A DNA stretch of 64,000 bases from Gracilimonas tropica DSM 19535. GTDB taxonomy: Bacteria; Bacteroidota; Rhodothermia; Balneolales; Balneolaceae. The position numbers and the translations under genes are program-made. The notes beneath the pieces are model-generated. The model made no database searches and was not told the DNA's origin. It saw nothing but the letters and a program-made list of their open reading frames with translations. This document shows, in pieces, positions 18,519 to 28,196 of this stretch (its first letter is position 1; every line of letters starts with the position of its first letter). Where the stretch lies: positions 62,001 through 126,000 of the forward strand of contig NZ_AQXG01000008.1 in the NCBI RefSeq assembly GCF_000375425.1. The letters are read 5' to 3'.

Positions 18519-21125
18519 TTACTGATTTACTGAGGCATCTGCTTTTATAATCACCAACGTCATATCGTCGTGCTGTTTGGCCACGCCTTTGAATTCTTTC
18601 ACATCATCCACAATGATCTCCAGAATTTTTTCAGAGGATGCCTTTCGTACTCCTCGTACCAGGCGCTCCAGGCGTTCCTCCCCATAAAATTGGTTACCCG
18701 GACTCAGCATCTCGGTTATGCCGTCAGTGTAAAGAATAACCACATCACCCTCTTTCAATTTCAGGGTAGACTCCTTGGTGGTTTTCAGGAACATATCCCC
18801 CTTTGCTACGCCAATTCCAAGTCCGTCCGGTTTCAGCCACTCGGAATCACCATTGGACCTCAAAACAAGCATGGGATTATGTCCGGCTCTGGCAAAGGTA
18901 AACTGCCGTTTATCCGCCTCCAGAATTCCATAGATCATAGAAATGAATGTTCCGCGTGTAGCATTTTCGTTGAACAATCGATTCAATTGATTCAAAAGCT
19001 CAACCGGAGACATTATTAACGCACTCAAACTATGAAGTACACCCTTGGTAAAGGTCATATAAAAAGACGCCTTTATCCCTTTACCACTTACATCCCCAAT
19101 AGCAATAGCGGTGCGCTGATCTCCAAGCGGGATCATATCGTAATAATCGCCCCCGGTTTCCTGGGCAGGAATACAAACCCCTGCTATATCAATTCCGGGC
19201 AGGTGATGAATCCGGGAGGGTAAGAACGTTTGCTGTACAATTCGGGCAATCGAAAGTTCTTGCTTAAGGCGTTGCTCTTTAGCCTGTTCTTCAATGTAAG
19301 CAGGCACATATTCCGGTAATTCATTGCGATCACTTCCTTTAAAGATGAAGTAGATCCCAAAAGCGACAAAAGTAACCAGCATGATCCCAAACAGCCAAAA
19401 AGCGTTAGCATCGGGAGACCCTTCCAGCACCCAGCCTTTGGATGTTGACAGTAAATTCACAAAAATGAAGAATCCGAATACCACCGGAAGAATATCATAT
19501 CGCAAATAAAAATATCCCAGCACTAACCCGATAACGGCTCTTGTGGTATGGTCTAAACCTGCGGGTTGAAGCTCAAAAGGGATCACGTCCATCAATCCAA
19601 AAATTACCGCGGAAAGTATCGGAATGACCCACTCTTTGCCCGACAAGCCCTTAATTTGATTTCCCGCGATCAGGAAAATCGGTACCATAATAAGCAGTAC
19701 TATGAGTGAACTCACCATCAGGTTACCGATGGAAGGAAAGAGAAATTGGTTTGAAATGAAGCCGGTATCAGCTGAGATGTAGCCGTTTGAAGAGAAATAC
19801 AGAAAAATGCCCAGGGTTCCGGCCAAAATACCTCCAATACTCACGGCCTGGATGATTCCCCAGCCCATCGGTTTGTTCATGAATAATCCGCGCCGGACCA
19901 AGTCCCATGTTTTTAACTTTTCCGGCCAGTACTGTCGGGTAATGGAATCGCTGACAGCCGTTAATACAAAGAAGCCAACCGCACTCACCGCTCCTAAAAC
20001 AGCCACCAGCATGGCACCGTTAATGAGCTGATTGGTTCCAATATTTGAGAATGCGAAACCAAAATCGTTGGCAAATTGCAGCACCCAAAAGGCGGGCGCC
20101 ATAAAACCGGCGATCACAGCAATGATCATAGCCGGACGGGTATCGAGGGCCCGGGCTTTGATCCGAAGGTAGAATACAAACAGCAGCCATAAGGAAAAAA
20201 GCACGATGATCAGCAAGGATATACTTTCCAATATATCCTGGAAATCAGCATTCCGGACCGTTACCTGAGGTTCAAGGGTATAAGCAATAGATTTGACCGA
20301 ACCGGCCGGCAATACATCCAAATTAAGTTTAACGGAACTGTTCGTTGAGGCATCCTCATAACTCCAATAGGTTCTGGCAAACCGAATGCCTCCTTCGTCC
20401 ATGATCTCAATGGAATCCTGAGAAAAATCGAAAGTTCCCCAAAGCGTACGGTTCAGATAAAAACGAGCCAGATTCCGAATGTTATCCATGCTGTAATATC
20501 GTGCCTCATCTTCGCCACGCAATACCCGTAACCGATCTAAAATACTTTGTTCGCGACTCGCACTTGCGGATCCTGTCAAATGCTGATAATCTGTGAGCCC
20601 TGCAATGAGAGAGTCCTCCAATCCCCGGGTGTATTCCTCCACTTGATCCCTAAACACAGAACGCACTGCAAACCGATTGGCGGGACGCTGCTGATTTAAG
20701 AATTCAGCATTTGCCGAGTACCCCACTACTTTTCCATTTCCGCCGAACGCCATCGTAACGGATGGATTTTCTTGCGAATTGACCCTATTGGTTTGCCTGA
20801 CTTCCCAGCTTAGCAACGGGATCTGCGAAAGAAAATCTGATTCTGCTACCCGCTCTTTGAAATCTCTTTTTCCCCATTTTTTTTGTAGCGTATCGATATA
20901 GGCATGTTCAGCCTGCAACTCGGCTCCGGCATAAAAATCAACAGAGTTGAATTGCCAGCTTTGCAATACTGAATCCGCTTTCTGAACAACTTCATTTTCA
21001 TTCAGACTGGTTTGCTGACCGGAAAAGGGATGATCAGCATTAAATGAATAAAAGAACCACCCAAGTCCGATGACCCCGAGCAGTATGATCAATAATTCCC
21101 TAAAGAGTTGTTTTCTCTGTTGCAT
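18519..21125 (-). CDS. Membrane-bound SpoIIE/RsbU-type PP2C phosphatase
   Basis: An 868-residue protein. It has an N-terminal membrane segment (about 10-28), an extracytoplasmic sensory region to about 290, and some nine or ten hydrophobic segments between 295 and 605. A short coiled linker (EEQAKEQRLKQELSIARIVQQ) leads into a cytoplasmic SpoIIE-type PP2C domain (about 635-862). That domain keeps the metal-binding acidic residues in ETGGDYYDM, AIGDVSGKG and the late DDMTLVII. Such phosphatases usually dephosphorylate an anti-anti-sigma factor (RsbV type) to start partner switching. No RsbV, RsbW or sigma factor is encoded nearby, so the target is unknown. Confidence 0.88.
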   Translation of the reverse strand: MQQRKQLFRELLIILLGVIGLGWFFYSFNADHPFSGQQTSLNENEVVQKADSVLQSWQFNSVDFYAGAELQAEHAYIDTLQKKWGKRDFKERVAESDFLSQIPLLSWEVRQTNRVNSQENPSVTMAFGGNGKVVGYSANAEFLNQQRPANRFAVRSVFRDQVEEYTRGLEDSLIAGLTDYQHLTGSASASREQSILDRLRVLRGEDEARYYSMDNIRNLARFYLNRTLWGTFDFSQDSIEIMDEGGIRFARTYWSYEDASTNSSVKLNLDVLPAGSVKSIAYTLEPQVTVRNADFQDILESISLLIIVLFSLWLLFVFYLRIKARALDTRPAMIIAVIAGFMAPAFWVLQFANDFGFAFSNIGTNQLINGAMLVAVLGAVSAVGFFVLTAVSDSITRQYWPEKLKTWDLVRRGLFMNKPMGWGIIQAVSIGGILAGTLGIFLYFSSNGYISADTGFISNQFLFPSIGNLMVSSLIVLLIMVPIFLIAGNQIKGLSGKEWVIPILSAVIFGLMDVIPFELQPAGLDHTTRAVIGLVLGYFYLRYDILPVVFGFFIFVNLLSTSKGWVLEGSPDANAFWLFGIMLVTFVAFGIYFIFKGSDRNELPEYVPAYIEEQAKEQRLKQELSIARIVQQTFLPSRIHHLPGIDIAGVCIPAQETGGDYYDMIPLGDQRTAIAIGDVSGKGIKASFYMTFTKGVLHSLSALIMSPVELLNQLNRLFNENATRGTFISMIYGILEADKRQFTFARAGHNPMLVLRSNGDSEWLKPDGLGIGVAKGDMFLKTTKESTLKLKEGDVVILYTDGITEMLSPGNQFYGEERLERLVRGVRKASSEKILEIIVDDVKEFKGVAKQHDDMTLVIIKADASVNQ

Positions 21126-21208
21126 GAATGGTACTACGAAAAATATCCGTTAGGTTTCGTGAATATGCTTAGATTATTGGAAACATCGAAATTGAAAGAT
21201 AGCATTTT

Positions 21209-21979
21209 ATGTGTCTTATCACCTTTGCCTATAAAGTTCACCCTGATTATGAGCTGATCTTGGCCGGAAACCGGGATGAATTCTACGCACGACCTACCCG
21301 AAAGGCTCAATTCTGGACGGAAGAAGGCCACCCGGATATTTTAGCCGGAAAAGACCTGGAAGCCGGAGGAACCTGGCTTGGTGTTCATAAAGATGGTCGA
21401 TGGGGAGCTCTCACAAATTACAGAGATTTTAGTATCCAAAAAGTTAACCCACCATCACGCGGGGAGCTTGTATTAGATTATCTGGCTTCCGGCAAAAAAG
21501 GAGAAACATATTTAAGGCACATAAAACCCAAGGCGGGACATTACAATGGTTTCAACTTGTTGCTTGGAGACCGCCAAGGGCTTTACCATTTACACAATCA
21601 GGAGAAGAAGATCCATAGAATTGAACCGGGGATACATGGTTTAAGTAATGCTTCACTCGATACCCCGTGGGACAAACTCACAAAAGCCAACCAACAGCTG
21701 GCCTCATTGATCAAAAATGAAAACCTAAGCAAGGAGGCTTTGTTCGAACTCCTGCTAAATGAAGAAAAAGCCCCGGAAGAGAATCTTCCTGAAACCGGTT
21801 TATCTCCGGAAATGGAAAAAGCGGTTTCCTCCATTTTCATCAGGACGGAAGGATATGGTTCCCGTTGTTCTTCCTTGTTACTCATCGATAAACATGGAAA
21901 TGTTGACTTTACAGAACGTCGTTATATTCCCGGAACAAAGGAGATCAATGGCGAACAACATTTTGCATTCTCCCCTTAA
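21209..21979 (+). CDS. NRDE (TANGO2-like) family protein
   Basis: A 256-residue protein with the invariant N-terminal MCLI, in which Cys2 becomes the first residue after Met removal, as in Ntn-type hydrolases. The family-defining NRDE motif is in AGNRDEFYARPT, followed by GGTWLGV and GRWGALTNYRD. Eukaryotic TANGO2 is linked to haem and lipid handling; the bacterial function is not established. Start at the ATG at 21209. It is divergent from the phosphatase gene and followed by nhaC in the same direction after 83 bp. Confidence 0.88.
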   Translation: MCLITFAYKVHPDYELILAGNRDEFYARPTRKAQFWTEEGHPDILAGKDLEAGGTWLGVHKDGRWGALTNYRDFSIQKVNPPSRGELVLDYLASGKKGETYLRHIKPKAGHYNGFNLLLGDRQGLYHLHNQEKKIHRIEPGIHGLSNASLDTPWDKLTKANQQLASLIKNENLSKEALFELLLNEEKAPEENLPETGLSPEMEKAVSSIFIRTEGYGSRCSSLLLIDKHGNVDFTERRYIPGTKEINGEQHFAFSP

Positions 21980-22062
21980 CTTTTATCTAATATTTCATTA
22001 AATAGGCGTCCAATTATTTTATCGTTACCTTAATCGCCTCTTATTTCATTTAAACCCCATTT

Positions 22063-23544
22063 ATGACGTATAAAAATACCAAACCCACGCTTCTACAGGC
22101 CTTCATCCCAATTATATTTTTGATCATTGCACTTTTTATCAACGTGCGCATTTTTGGGGATGCTTCCCTCGACGGTTCCAACCAAATTATCCTTATGCTC
22201 TCAGCAGGGGTAGCCAGCCTGGTGGCGCTGAAGTTGGGTTTTAAATGGAAAGAGATTCGAAACGGTATCGTAAAAAGTATCAGCTCGGCAATGTCTTCCA
22301 TTATTATTTTGTTGTTGATCGGGTCTTTGGCCGGTACCTGGCTTCTTAGCGGCATTGTTCCGGCAATGATCTATTATGGATTGATGGTTCTTAACCCCAC
22401 CATATTTCTCTTCGCTGCCTGTGTGGTATGTGCCGTTGTGTCTGTAGCAACCGGGTCTTCCTGGACTACAGCGGCAACCGTGGGTATTGCACTTGTTGGA
22501 ATAGGAACCGCACTTGGCCTGAATCCGGGAATGGTAGCAGGGGCCATTATTTCCGGTGCCTATTTTGGGGATAAAATGTCTCCTTTGTCTGACACCACCA
22601 ACCTTGCCCCAGCCATGGCGGGAACTGATCTTTTCACGCATATTCGCTATATGGCATATACCACTGTTCCGTCGATCACTATCTCCCTCATCTTGTTTTT
22701 GATCCTTGGTTTTATGTTCGGAGGAAACGCCCAACCGGTAGATACCCATGAAATTCTGAATGCCATAGATGGTGTATTCAATATCAATGGATGGCTTTTT
22801 ATTGTACCGGCCTTGGTGGTCTTTCTGATCGTTAAAAAGATACCGGCCATTCCTTCCATTTTGGCCGGCGCTCTGTTAGGAGGGTTGTTTGCCATTATTT
22901 TCCAGCCCGATGTCATTCACTCTGTATCCGGCTATGAAGATGCCTCCTGGGAATCTACCTATGTGGGTGTAATGATGGCTTTCTATGGTGATATCAGCAT
23001 CACTACCGGAAATGCCATCGTAGATGACTTACTTAGCTCCAGCGGGATGTATGGAATGTTAGGAACCGTGTGGCTGATCATGTCAGCTATGATCTTTGGC
23101 GGCGTGATGGAAGCCAGCGGCATGCTTAAGCGTATTGCTGAAGCCGTTATATCCATGGTCAACTCAACCGGATCGCTGATCGCATCTACGGTAGGTACTT
23201 GTGTATTCTTTAACGTCACTGCATCGGATCAATATTTAGCCATTGTAGTGCCGGGCCGTATGTACACCGACACTTTTAAAGAAAAAGACCTGGCTCCTGA
23301 AAACCTGAGCCGTACTCTTGAAGACTCCGGAACCGTCACTTCTGTTTTGATTCCATGGAATACCTGTGGCGCTTACCATTCCAGTGTTTTGGGAGTTTCA
23401 ACCTTTGCTTACTTCCCCTTCGCATTCTTTAACCTGATCAGCCCATTCATGTCTATCTTTTATGCCTATGCCGGTATTAAGATCAGAAGTTTGGCAGAAG
23501 CCGGCGGTGAGCCGATGAATGAAGATGACTTTGATAATCCGTAA
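22063..23544 (+). CDS. nhaC: Na+/H+ antiporter, NhaC family
   Basis: A 493-residue inner-membrane antiporter with about eleven hydrophobic segments. Characteristic features are the SVATGSSWTTAATVGIAL segment and the GAYFGDKMSPLSDTTNLAPA motif, which carries the acidic and polar residues conserved in NhaC. A later VPWNTCGAYH-type loop (IPWNTCGAYHS) is also present. It exports Na+ in exchange for protons, consistent with a marine or halophilic host. It reads as a single gene with a hairpin just downstream. Confidence 0.92.
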   Translation: MTYKNTKPTLLQAFIPIIFLIIALFINVRIFGDASLDGSNQIILMLSAGVASLVALKLGFKWKEIRNGIVKSISSAMSSIIILLLIGSLAGTWLLSGIVPAMIYYGLMVLNPTIFLFAACVVCAVVSVATGSSWTTAATVGIALVGIGTALGLNPGMVAGAIISGAYFGDKMSPLSDTTNLAPAMAGTDLFTHIRYMAYTTVPSITISLILFLILGFMFGGNAQPVDTHEILNAIDGVFNINGWLFIVPALVVFLIVKKIPAIPSILAGALLGGLFAIIFQPDVIHSVSGYEDASWESTYVGVMMAFYGDISITTGNAIVDDLLSSSGMYGMLGTVWLIMSAMIFGGVMEASGMLKRIAEAVISMVNSTGSLIASTVGTCVFFNVTASDQYLAIVVPGRMYTDTFKEKDLAPENLSRTLEDSGTVTSVLIPWNTCGAYHSSVLGVSTFAYFPFAFFNLISPFMSIFYAYAGIKIRSLAEAGGEPMNEDDFDNP

Positions 23545-23545
23545 G

Positions 23546-23634
23546 TATCAGCTGATAGTAACTTTCAGGCTTCAGCTATCAGCTTGGTAAAGTGGTAAAG
23601 TTTTAACCGGTGACGACTACTCTGCGTCGTCACC
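23546..23634. repeat. Inverted repeats between convergent nhaC and M61 genes
   Basis: An AGCTGAT/ATCAGCT-family element at 23546-23575 is followed by a 9-bp stem GGTGACGAC (23609-23617) and GTCGTCACC (23626-23634). No T run follows on either strand, so it is not a classical terminator, though it lies where one is expected. Confidence 0.55.
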
Positions 23635-23660
23635 AACTTATTGGAATAGAAATACTTGTA

Positions 23661-25448
23661 TTATTTCAACCAAGCTGCTCTTTTATTTTGCTGAGACCGG
23701 CTGGCATTTTCATTTATTGCAGTTTTGAATGAAGCATCTTCAGATAAGATCACCATTGCAGATTTTTGCTCTCCCCATCTTAAGAAGGTGATTTCAACCT
23801 CATCACCGGGAGCATACTTTTTCAGAATCTCATCCACATCATTCACTGAACTCAAACGTGTTCCGGCAATCGAAAGAATCTCATCCGTTGATTCAATCCC
23901 GGCATCATAAACCGGAGAACCTTTGATGGCATTGGATCGAAGTTCCCCCACTCCATTTTCGATACGAATATTTGTCCCTAAACTTGCTTCACCCGGATTC
24001 GCCTTTCCAAAATTCACCCCAACACTCGCAAATAAGGATTTATAATCCGGCATTTGGCTGTCAAAGATGTACTTATCGAAAAAGTTGGTTGCGAATTCTT
24101 GACCGGCATATTCAGCCAAAGCGGCTTCAATATCTCTGTTTGTATACGGGACTTCAGGTTCTCCAAATTTCTTCCACATGAGCTTCATGAAGTCATCGAT
24201 ATTTTTGTTGCCTTCCAGGTTTCGCAGCGACAGATCCAGCGCCACCCCTAGTACACTTCCATAACTGTAATACGAAATGAAGGTGTTTTCGCGATTTACC
24301 GGATCTACGGAACGAGCGGCATCCACAAAAGGGGCCTGATAACTCATTTCAACGGGATTGAAAAACTGTCGGCCGGGATGATTGAATACATAGTTGAGTC
24401 CGCCTGCAAGTCCACGAATGTATTCCTCTTCAGAAAGAATCCCCGCTCGCTGAAGGATCAGATCATCAAAATAACTCGTAAAGCCTTCAGCAAACCAGAG
24501 TTCGCCACTCATGTTGGCTTCTTCAAAATTAAACGGTTCCAGGCTGGCCGGACGGATGCGTTCTACATTCCAGGTGTGAACAAATTCGTGGGAGATCGTG
24601 CCAATGCTCGTTTCACCAAGCGGTTCATCCAGAGGTTTCGAGTTCGTCACGATCGTTGAATTCCGATGCTCCATTCCATCTCCACTGGCATTTGGCATGT
24701 AGCAACTCAAAAAGACGTACTCACCGTAATCCAATTCAGGAAGTCCGCCAAAAACGTCAACTTGCTCGTTTACGATCGCCATCACTTTTCCAAAATACTC
24801 GTCCACTTCAGACTCAGTTGCCGGCGTGTGAAGGGCCAGCTTAATGGTTTGATCGCCTACCCTTTCAGAACGCTCATGGAAATTTGCGATCTCAACCGGA
24901 CTGTCAAGGAAGTAGTAAAGATCGGGTGCATAATACGTGTTTCCCTTCAATGGCTTAAGCTGAGTCGCCACTTTCCAATCCAGGTCGTTACGAACGTCAA
25001 AAGTTATTTCGATGGGCCGGTGACCGTAGTCCCGTGCCCAGGCAAAGGTAGCCGGCATGTTGAGATGGGCATGCGTTTCATCGACTTGTGAATACGTTCC
25101 GTCTCCCCGATTGGCAAACAATGTGTACTCAAATTTCACGGTTCCATCATGACCGCTGATGTTCCATTGATGCGGATTGGGCCGCGTTACTTCCAGCTCA
25201 TTTCCTTCACTGTCAGTTGCCTTCACTCCGTACACATTCTTGGCAAACTCGTGCAGCGCATATCTTCCGGGAGAGGTCCGGCTCATTCGAACTTCCAGCA
25301 CTTTGTTATCCAGATTAGTGTACGTCACCGATATTTCTGCTTCATGATGAACAGCGTTTTCGAAGGAAATCTCGTATTTGGTGGTGGTTTGGGCTTGGAG
25401 TGATAAAGTGAGAAGTGATAGAGCGAGCGTAAATAGAATTTTTCTCAT
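23661..25448 (-). CDS. Secreted M61-family metallopeptidase with PDZ domain
   Basis: A 595-residue exported peptidase. The signal peptide (1-20) ends LSLQAQ. An M61 N-terminal beta-domain is followed by the zinc-binding HEFVH (His287, Glu288, His291) with the third ligand Glu321 in WFAEGFTSYFDDL, as in glycyl aminopeptidases. A C-terminal PDZ domain occupies about 490-570 (VGELRSNAIKGSPVYDAGI). It should act in the periplasm or outside the cell as an aminopeptidase with preference for small N-terminal residues (family knowledge). It is convergent with nhaC. Confidence 0.92.
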   Translation of the reverse strand: MRKILFTLALSLLTLSLQAQTTTKYEISFENAVHHEAEISVTYTNLDNKVLEVRMSRTSPGRYALHEFAKNVYGVKATDSEGNELEVTRPNPHQWNISGHDGTVKFEYTLFANRGDGTYSQVDETHAHLNMPATFAWARDYGHRPIEITFDVRNDLDWKVATQLKPLKGNTYYAPDLYYFLDSPVEIANFHERSERVGDQTIKLALHTPATESEVDEYFGKVMAIVNEQVDVFGGLPELDYGEYVFLSCYMPNASGDGMEHRNSTIVTNSKPLDEPLGETSIGTISHEFVHTWNVERIRPASLEPFNFEEANMSGELWFAEGFTSYFDDLILQRAGILSEEEYIRGLAGGLNYVFNHPGRQFFNPVEMSYQAPFVDAARSVDPVNRENTFISYYSYGSVLGVALDLSLRNLEGNKNIDDFMKLMWKKFGEPEVPYTNRDIEAALAEYAGQEFATNFFDKYIFDSQMPDYKSLFASVGVNFGKANPGEASLGTNIRIENGVGELRSNAIKGSPVYDAGIESTDEILSIAGTRLSSVNDVDEILKKYAPGDEVEITFLRWGEQKSAMVILSEDASFKTAINENASRSQQNKRAAWLK

Positions 25449-25522
25449 GACGGAATTTTGAGATTACAATTATTGGGACGTGAATATGGAGAGGAATGGG
25501 ATAAGGTTCAAGGTTTTAGGTA

Positions 25523-25561
25523 CAAGGTACAAGTTTTCACAAACGAAAAACTTGTACCTTG
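25523..25561. repeat. Perfect 15-bp inverted repeat
   Basis: CAAGGTACAAGTTTT (25523-25537) and AAAACTTGTACCTTG (25547-25561), loop about 9 bases. It is embedded in a wider degenerate array of AAGGTACAAG/CTTGCACC words from about 25503 to 25645 that reaches the hmgA stop codon. No T run. Confidence 0.7.
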
Positions 25562-25643
25562 CTTTGCATTGTAAAGAAATTGGTAACCTCGCAGAGCGAT
25601 CCTCACCAGGACAAACTTGCATCTTGCACCTAACTTCTTGCAC

Positions 25644-26798
25644 CTATTCTTCAATCCAGGAGTACGGATAGCTCGGATCGTCCAGCCGCATGGCTTCTTC
25701 GGTTACATACATCGGATGGAACGTATCGATCATCACCGCATACTCGTCGGTTTCTTCAGCGCCGATACTGGCTTCGGCTTTTCCGGGCTGAGGTCCGTGT
25801 GGAATGCCTCCGGGATGCAGCGTGATATCCGCATAGCCAATGCCTTTTCGGCTCATGAAATCTCCTTCCACATAATAGATCATCTCATCGGAATCCACGT
25901 TGGAATGGTTGTAAGGCGCCGGAATGGATTCAGGATGATAATCGAATTTACGTGGACAGAAACTGCATACCACATAATTGGTGCCCCGGAAAGTTTGATG
26001 TACCGGTGGTGGCTGATGGATGCGTCCGGTGATCGGCTCGAAATCCCGAATGTTGAAGATCCAGGGATACAAATATCCGTCCCAACCCACTACATCGCAC
26101 GGATGATGATCGAATGTGTAATGATGGAATCGACCGCCTTTCTTGATGCGCACTTCAAACTCCCCTTCTTCGGGATGAAAAAGCTGCTCGGAGGGCAGAC
26201 GAAAATCCCGCTCACAAAATGGGGAGTTCTCCATGAACTGTCCCATTTCAGAAAGATATCGTTTAGGAAACTCAATGGGACCGGTTGAATCAGCAAATAA
26301 AAACCGCGCCTCGTCTGACTCAAAGTTCATTTGATAGGTCGTGCCGCGCGGAAGGAAAATATAATCGCCCCACCCAAAATCGAGTCGGCCAAAAACCGAC
26401 TGAATATGCCCCTCACCTTCATGAATGAACAGCAGTTCGTCATGCTCTCCGTTTCGATAGAAATAATTCATGCTGTCGGTGGGCCGCGCTACGCCGATTT
26501 GGATATCATTATTGAACATCAGCACCTTTCGGCCGGTGATTGGATCTCCACCTGCCGGAACATCTCTGGTTTTGATCAAGCGATGGCGCAACGTTTTCTC
26601 ATCGGCTTTCTTGATGATCACTTCAGCACCTTCCTCGATCTTCTTGACCCGCGTAGGCATGTGGTGGTGATACAACAGTGAGCTATTCCCGTGAAATCCC
26701 TCGGCTCCGAATAACTCTTCGGTATATAATTCACCGTCCTCTCTTCTAAAAACGGTATGACGTTTATGGGGAATCTTCCCTAATGCGTGGTAGTACAT
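25644..26798 (-). CDS. hmgA: Homogentisate 1,2-dioxygenase
   Basis: Opens the ring of homogentisate to maleylacetoacetate, in tyrosine/phenylalanine catabolism. A 384-residue cupin enzyme. The iron site is recognisable near the C terminus: His298 and the following acidic pair Asp304/Glu305 in NHSNVDSDE, and His334 in PHGPQPG. HHYTFDHHPCDVVGWDG in the centre is also typical. It lies 78 bp after hppD on the same strand, so the two steps from 4-hydroxyphenylpyruvate are co-transcribed. The next enzymes (maleylacetoacetate isomerase, fumarylacetoacetase) are not here. Confidence 0.95.
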   Translation of the reverse strand: MYYHALGKIPHKRHTVFRREDGELYTEELFGAEGFHGNSSLLYHHHMPTRVKKIEEGAEVIIKKADEKTLRHRLIKTRDVPAGGDPITGRKVLMFNNDIQIGVARPTDSMNYFYRNGEHDELLFIHEGEGHIQSVFGRLDFGWGDYIFLPRGTTYQMNFESDEARFLFADSTGPIEFPKRYLSEMGQFMENSPFCERDFRLPSEQLFHPEEGEFEVRIKKGGRFHHYTFDHHPCDVVGWDGYLYPWIFNIRDFEPITGRIHQPPPVHQTFRGTNYVVCSFCPRKFDYHPESIPAPYNHSNVDSDEMIYYVEGDFMSRKGIGYADITLHPGGIPHGPQPGKAEASIGAEETDEYAVMIDTFHPMYVTEEAMRLDDPSYPYSWIEE

Positions 26799-26876
26799 GA
26801 CTGGAAATTTTGAATTTTGGATTAGAAATTTTGAATAGGCTTACACAATTCAAAATTCATAATCTCTAATTTATAA
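26799..26876. repeat. Inverted AT-rich repeat between hppD and hmgA
   Basis: Words AAATTTTGAATTTTGG and ATTTTGAAT face TTCAAAAT and ATAATCTCTAATTTATAATT, giving an imperfect hairpin that fills the whole gap. Its outer end runs to the hppD stop codon. Confidence 0.5.
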
Positions 26877-28013
26877 TTACAAATTGCCTCTCAGCTCTTG
26901 TTCGCGTTCAATGGCTTCGAAAAGGGCTTTGAAATTTCCTTTCCCAAATCCACGGGCGCCTTTGCGCTGGATGATCTCATAAAACAAGGTCGGTCGATCT
27001 ACAACCGGCTTCGTAAAGATCTGCAGCAGATAGCCTTCATCATCCCGATCTACTAAAATTCCCAATTCCGCCAGCTTGTCGATGGGCTCGTCGATCTTGC
27101 CAACGCGTTCTTCCAGTTCTTCATAATAGGTGGTTGGAACCGAGAGAAATTCCACCCCACGGTCGCGCAATTTGGTTACTGTATCAATGATATCGCCCGT
27201 AAGCATTGCCACGTGCTGCACGCCCGGACCTTCAAAGAAATCGAGGTATTCTTCGATCTGGGATTTTTTCTTTCCTTCCGCCGGTTCGTTGATCGGGAAC
27301 TTGATCATGCCACGTCCGCCGGCCATCACGCGGCTCATCAACGCGGAATATTCGGTGGAAATGTCTTTGTCGTCAAAGCTGATGTATTGGGTGAAGCCGA
27401 GTACATCGCGATAGAAATCCACCCAGTCGTTCATGCGGCCAAGCTCCACATTGCCCACACAGTGATCCACAAACTGTAGACCGACATCTTCTGTTTTGAT
27501 CAGGCTTTCTTTGGCTTTGAATCCAGGCATAAACAAGCCATCATAACTGGAGCGATCGATGAAGGAATGGATCACATCGCCATAGGTTTTAATGGCTGCT
27601 TTGCGAATGACTCCATCTTCATCTTTCAGGTCGTGGGGTTCCAGCACCGGTTCCGCACCTCGCTTCACCGACTCGTTGAACGCCCGGTCCACATCTTCCA
27701 CATGCATGGCAATGTCCTTGATTCCATCTCCGTGTTTGTGAATGAATTTCGCGATCGGAGAATTGCTGTTTAGCGGAGCTGAAAGCACAAACCGAATATT
27801 GCCCTGCTCCAAATAATAAGAAGTCCGATCCCGAATGCCGGTTTCCAATCCGGAGTATCCTTTCAGTTCAAACCCAAAAGCCGTGATATAGAAATGTGCC
27901 GCCTGCTTGGCGTTGTTCACATAATGTTCTACATAATCCACATCCTGAAGTCCAAGATGATCATCAAATTTCTCTTCTACGGGTCGTTCGAGGGTTTCTT
28001 GTTGATTAGCCAT
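26877..28013 (-). CDS. hppD: 4-hydroxyphenylpyruvate dioxygenase
   Basis: Converts 4-hydroxyphenylpyruvate to homogentisate. 378 residues from the ATG of MANQQETLE; an in-frame GTG two codons upstream (28019) is less likely. Two vicinal-oxygen-chelate domains. The Fe(II) ligands are His184 (VDHCVGN), His267 (GVQHVAM) and Glu346 ([10 protein letters not shown]). The C-terminal lid [15 protein letters not shown] is intact. It is first in the hppD-hmgA operon. Its upstream region carries a 13-bp motif also found before paaA. Confidence 0.96.
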   Translation of the reverse strand: MANQQETLERPVEEKFDDHLGLQDVDYVEHYVNNAKQAAHFYITAFGFELKGYSGLETGIRDRTSYYLEQGNIRFVLSAPLNSNSPIAKFIHKHGDGIKDIAMHVEDVDRAFNESVKRGAEPVLEPHDLKDEDGVIRKAAIKTYGDVIHSFIDRSSYDGLFMPGFKAKESLIKTEDVGLQFVDHCVGNVELGRMNDWVDFYRDVLGFTQYISFDDKDISTEYSALMSRVMAGGRGMIKFPINEPAEGKKKSQIEEYLDFFEGPGVQHVAMLTGDIIDTVTKLRDRGVEFLSVPTTYYEELEERVGKIDEPIDKLAELGILVDRDDEGYLLQIFTKPVVDRPTLFYEIIQRKGARGFGKGNFKALFEAIEREQELRGNL

Positions 28014-28063
28014 GTCCACACTTGTTTATTTTGAATTACTTCACACTTGAAAATACAAAATAA

Positions 28064-28076
28064 AAAAGCGCTTCCA
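28064..28076. promoter_or_regulatory. Candidate operator shared with paaA (AAAAGCGCTTCCA)
   Basis: AAAAGCGCTTCCA, 51 bp upstream of the hppD start, contains the palindrome AAGCGCTT. The identical 13-mer, in inverted orientation relative to transcription, occurs at 29023-29035 before paaA. A possible binding site for a common aromatic-catabolism regulator (inference). Confidence 0.5.
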
Positions 28077-28147
28077 TAAGGTAAAGATCTGAGGCTCATC
28101 GCTTTTTAGAAAATCCGCCCCAATGATCTTTTCAGTCTTTGTACTCG

Positions 28148-28194
28148 TTACGAAGCTCCGGCTTCGTAAAGCAGTCCCGGAAGCTCCAGCTTCC
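28148..28194 (+). repeat. REP pair (REPIN) downstream of the RAYT gene
   Basis: TTACGAAGC-TCCG-GCTTCGTAA (28148-28169), spacer AGCAGTCCC, then GGAAGCT-CC-AGCTTCC (28179-28194). It lies 2 bp from the RAYT stop codon. The reverse complement of 28872-28920 has the same order, so the transposase gene is bracketed by inverted copies. Confidence 0.88.
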
Positions 28195-28196
28195 CC

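Noticed and set aside
22201-22749. 182-codon minus-strand frame inside nhaC
   Set aside because: It lies opposite a well-conserved antiporter and has biased, low-complexity composition expected of an antisense shadow.
26799-26876. hppD-hmgA gap as a promoter for hmgA
   Set aside because: The gap is filled by an AT-rich inverted repeat and no promoter elements could be distinguished from it.
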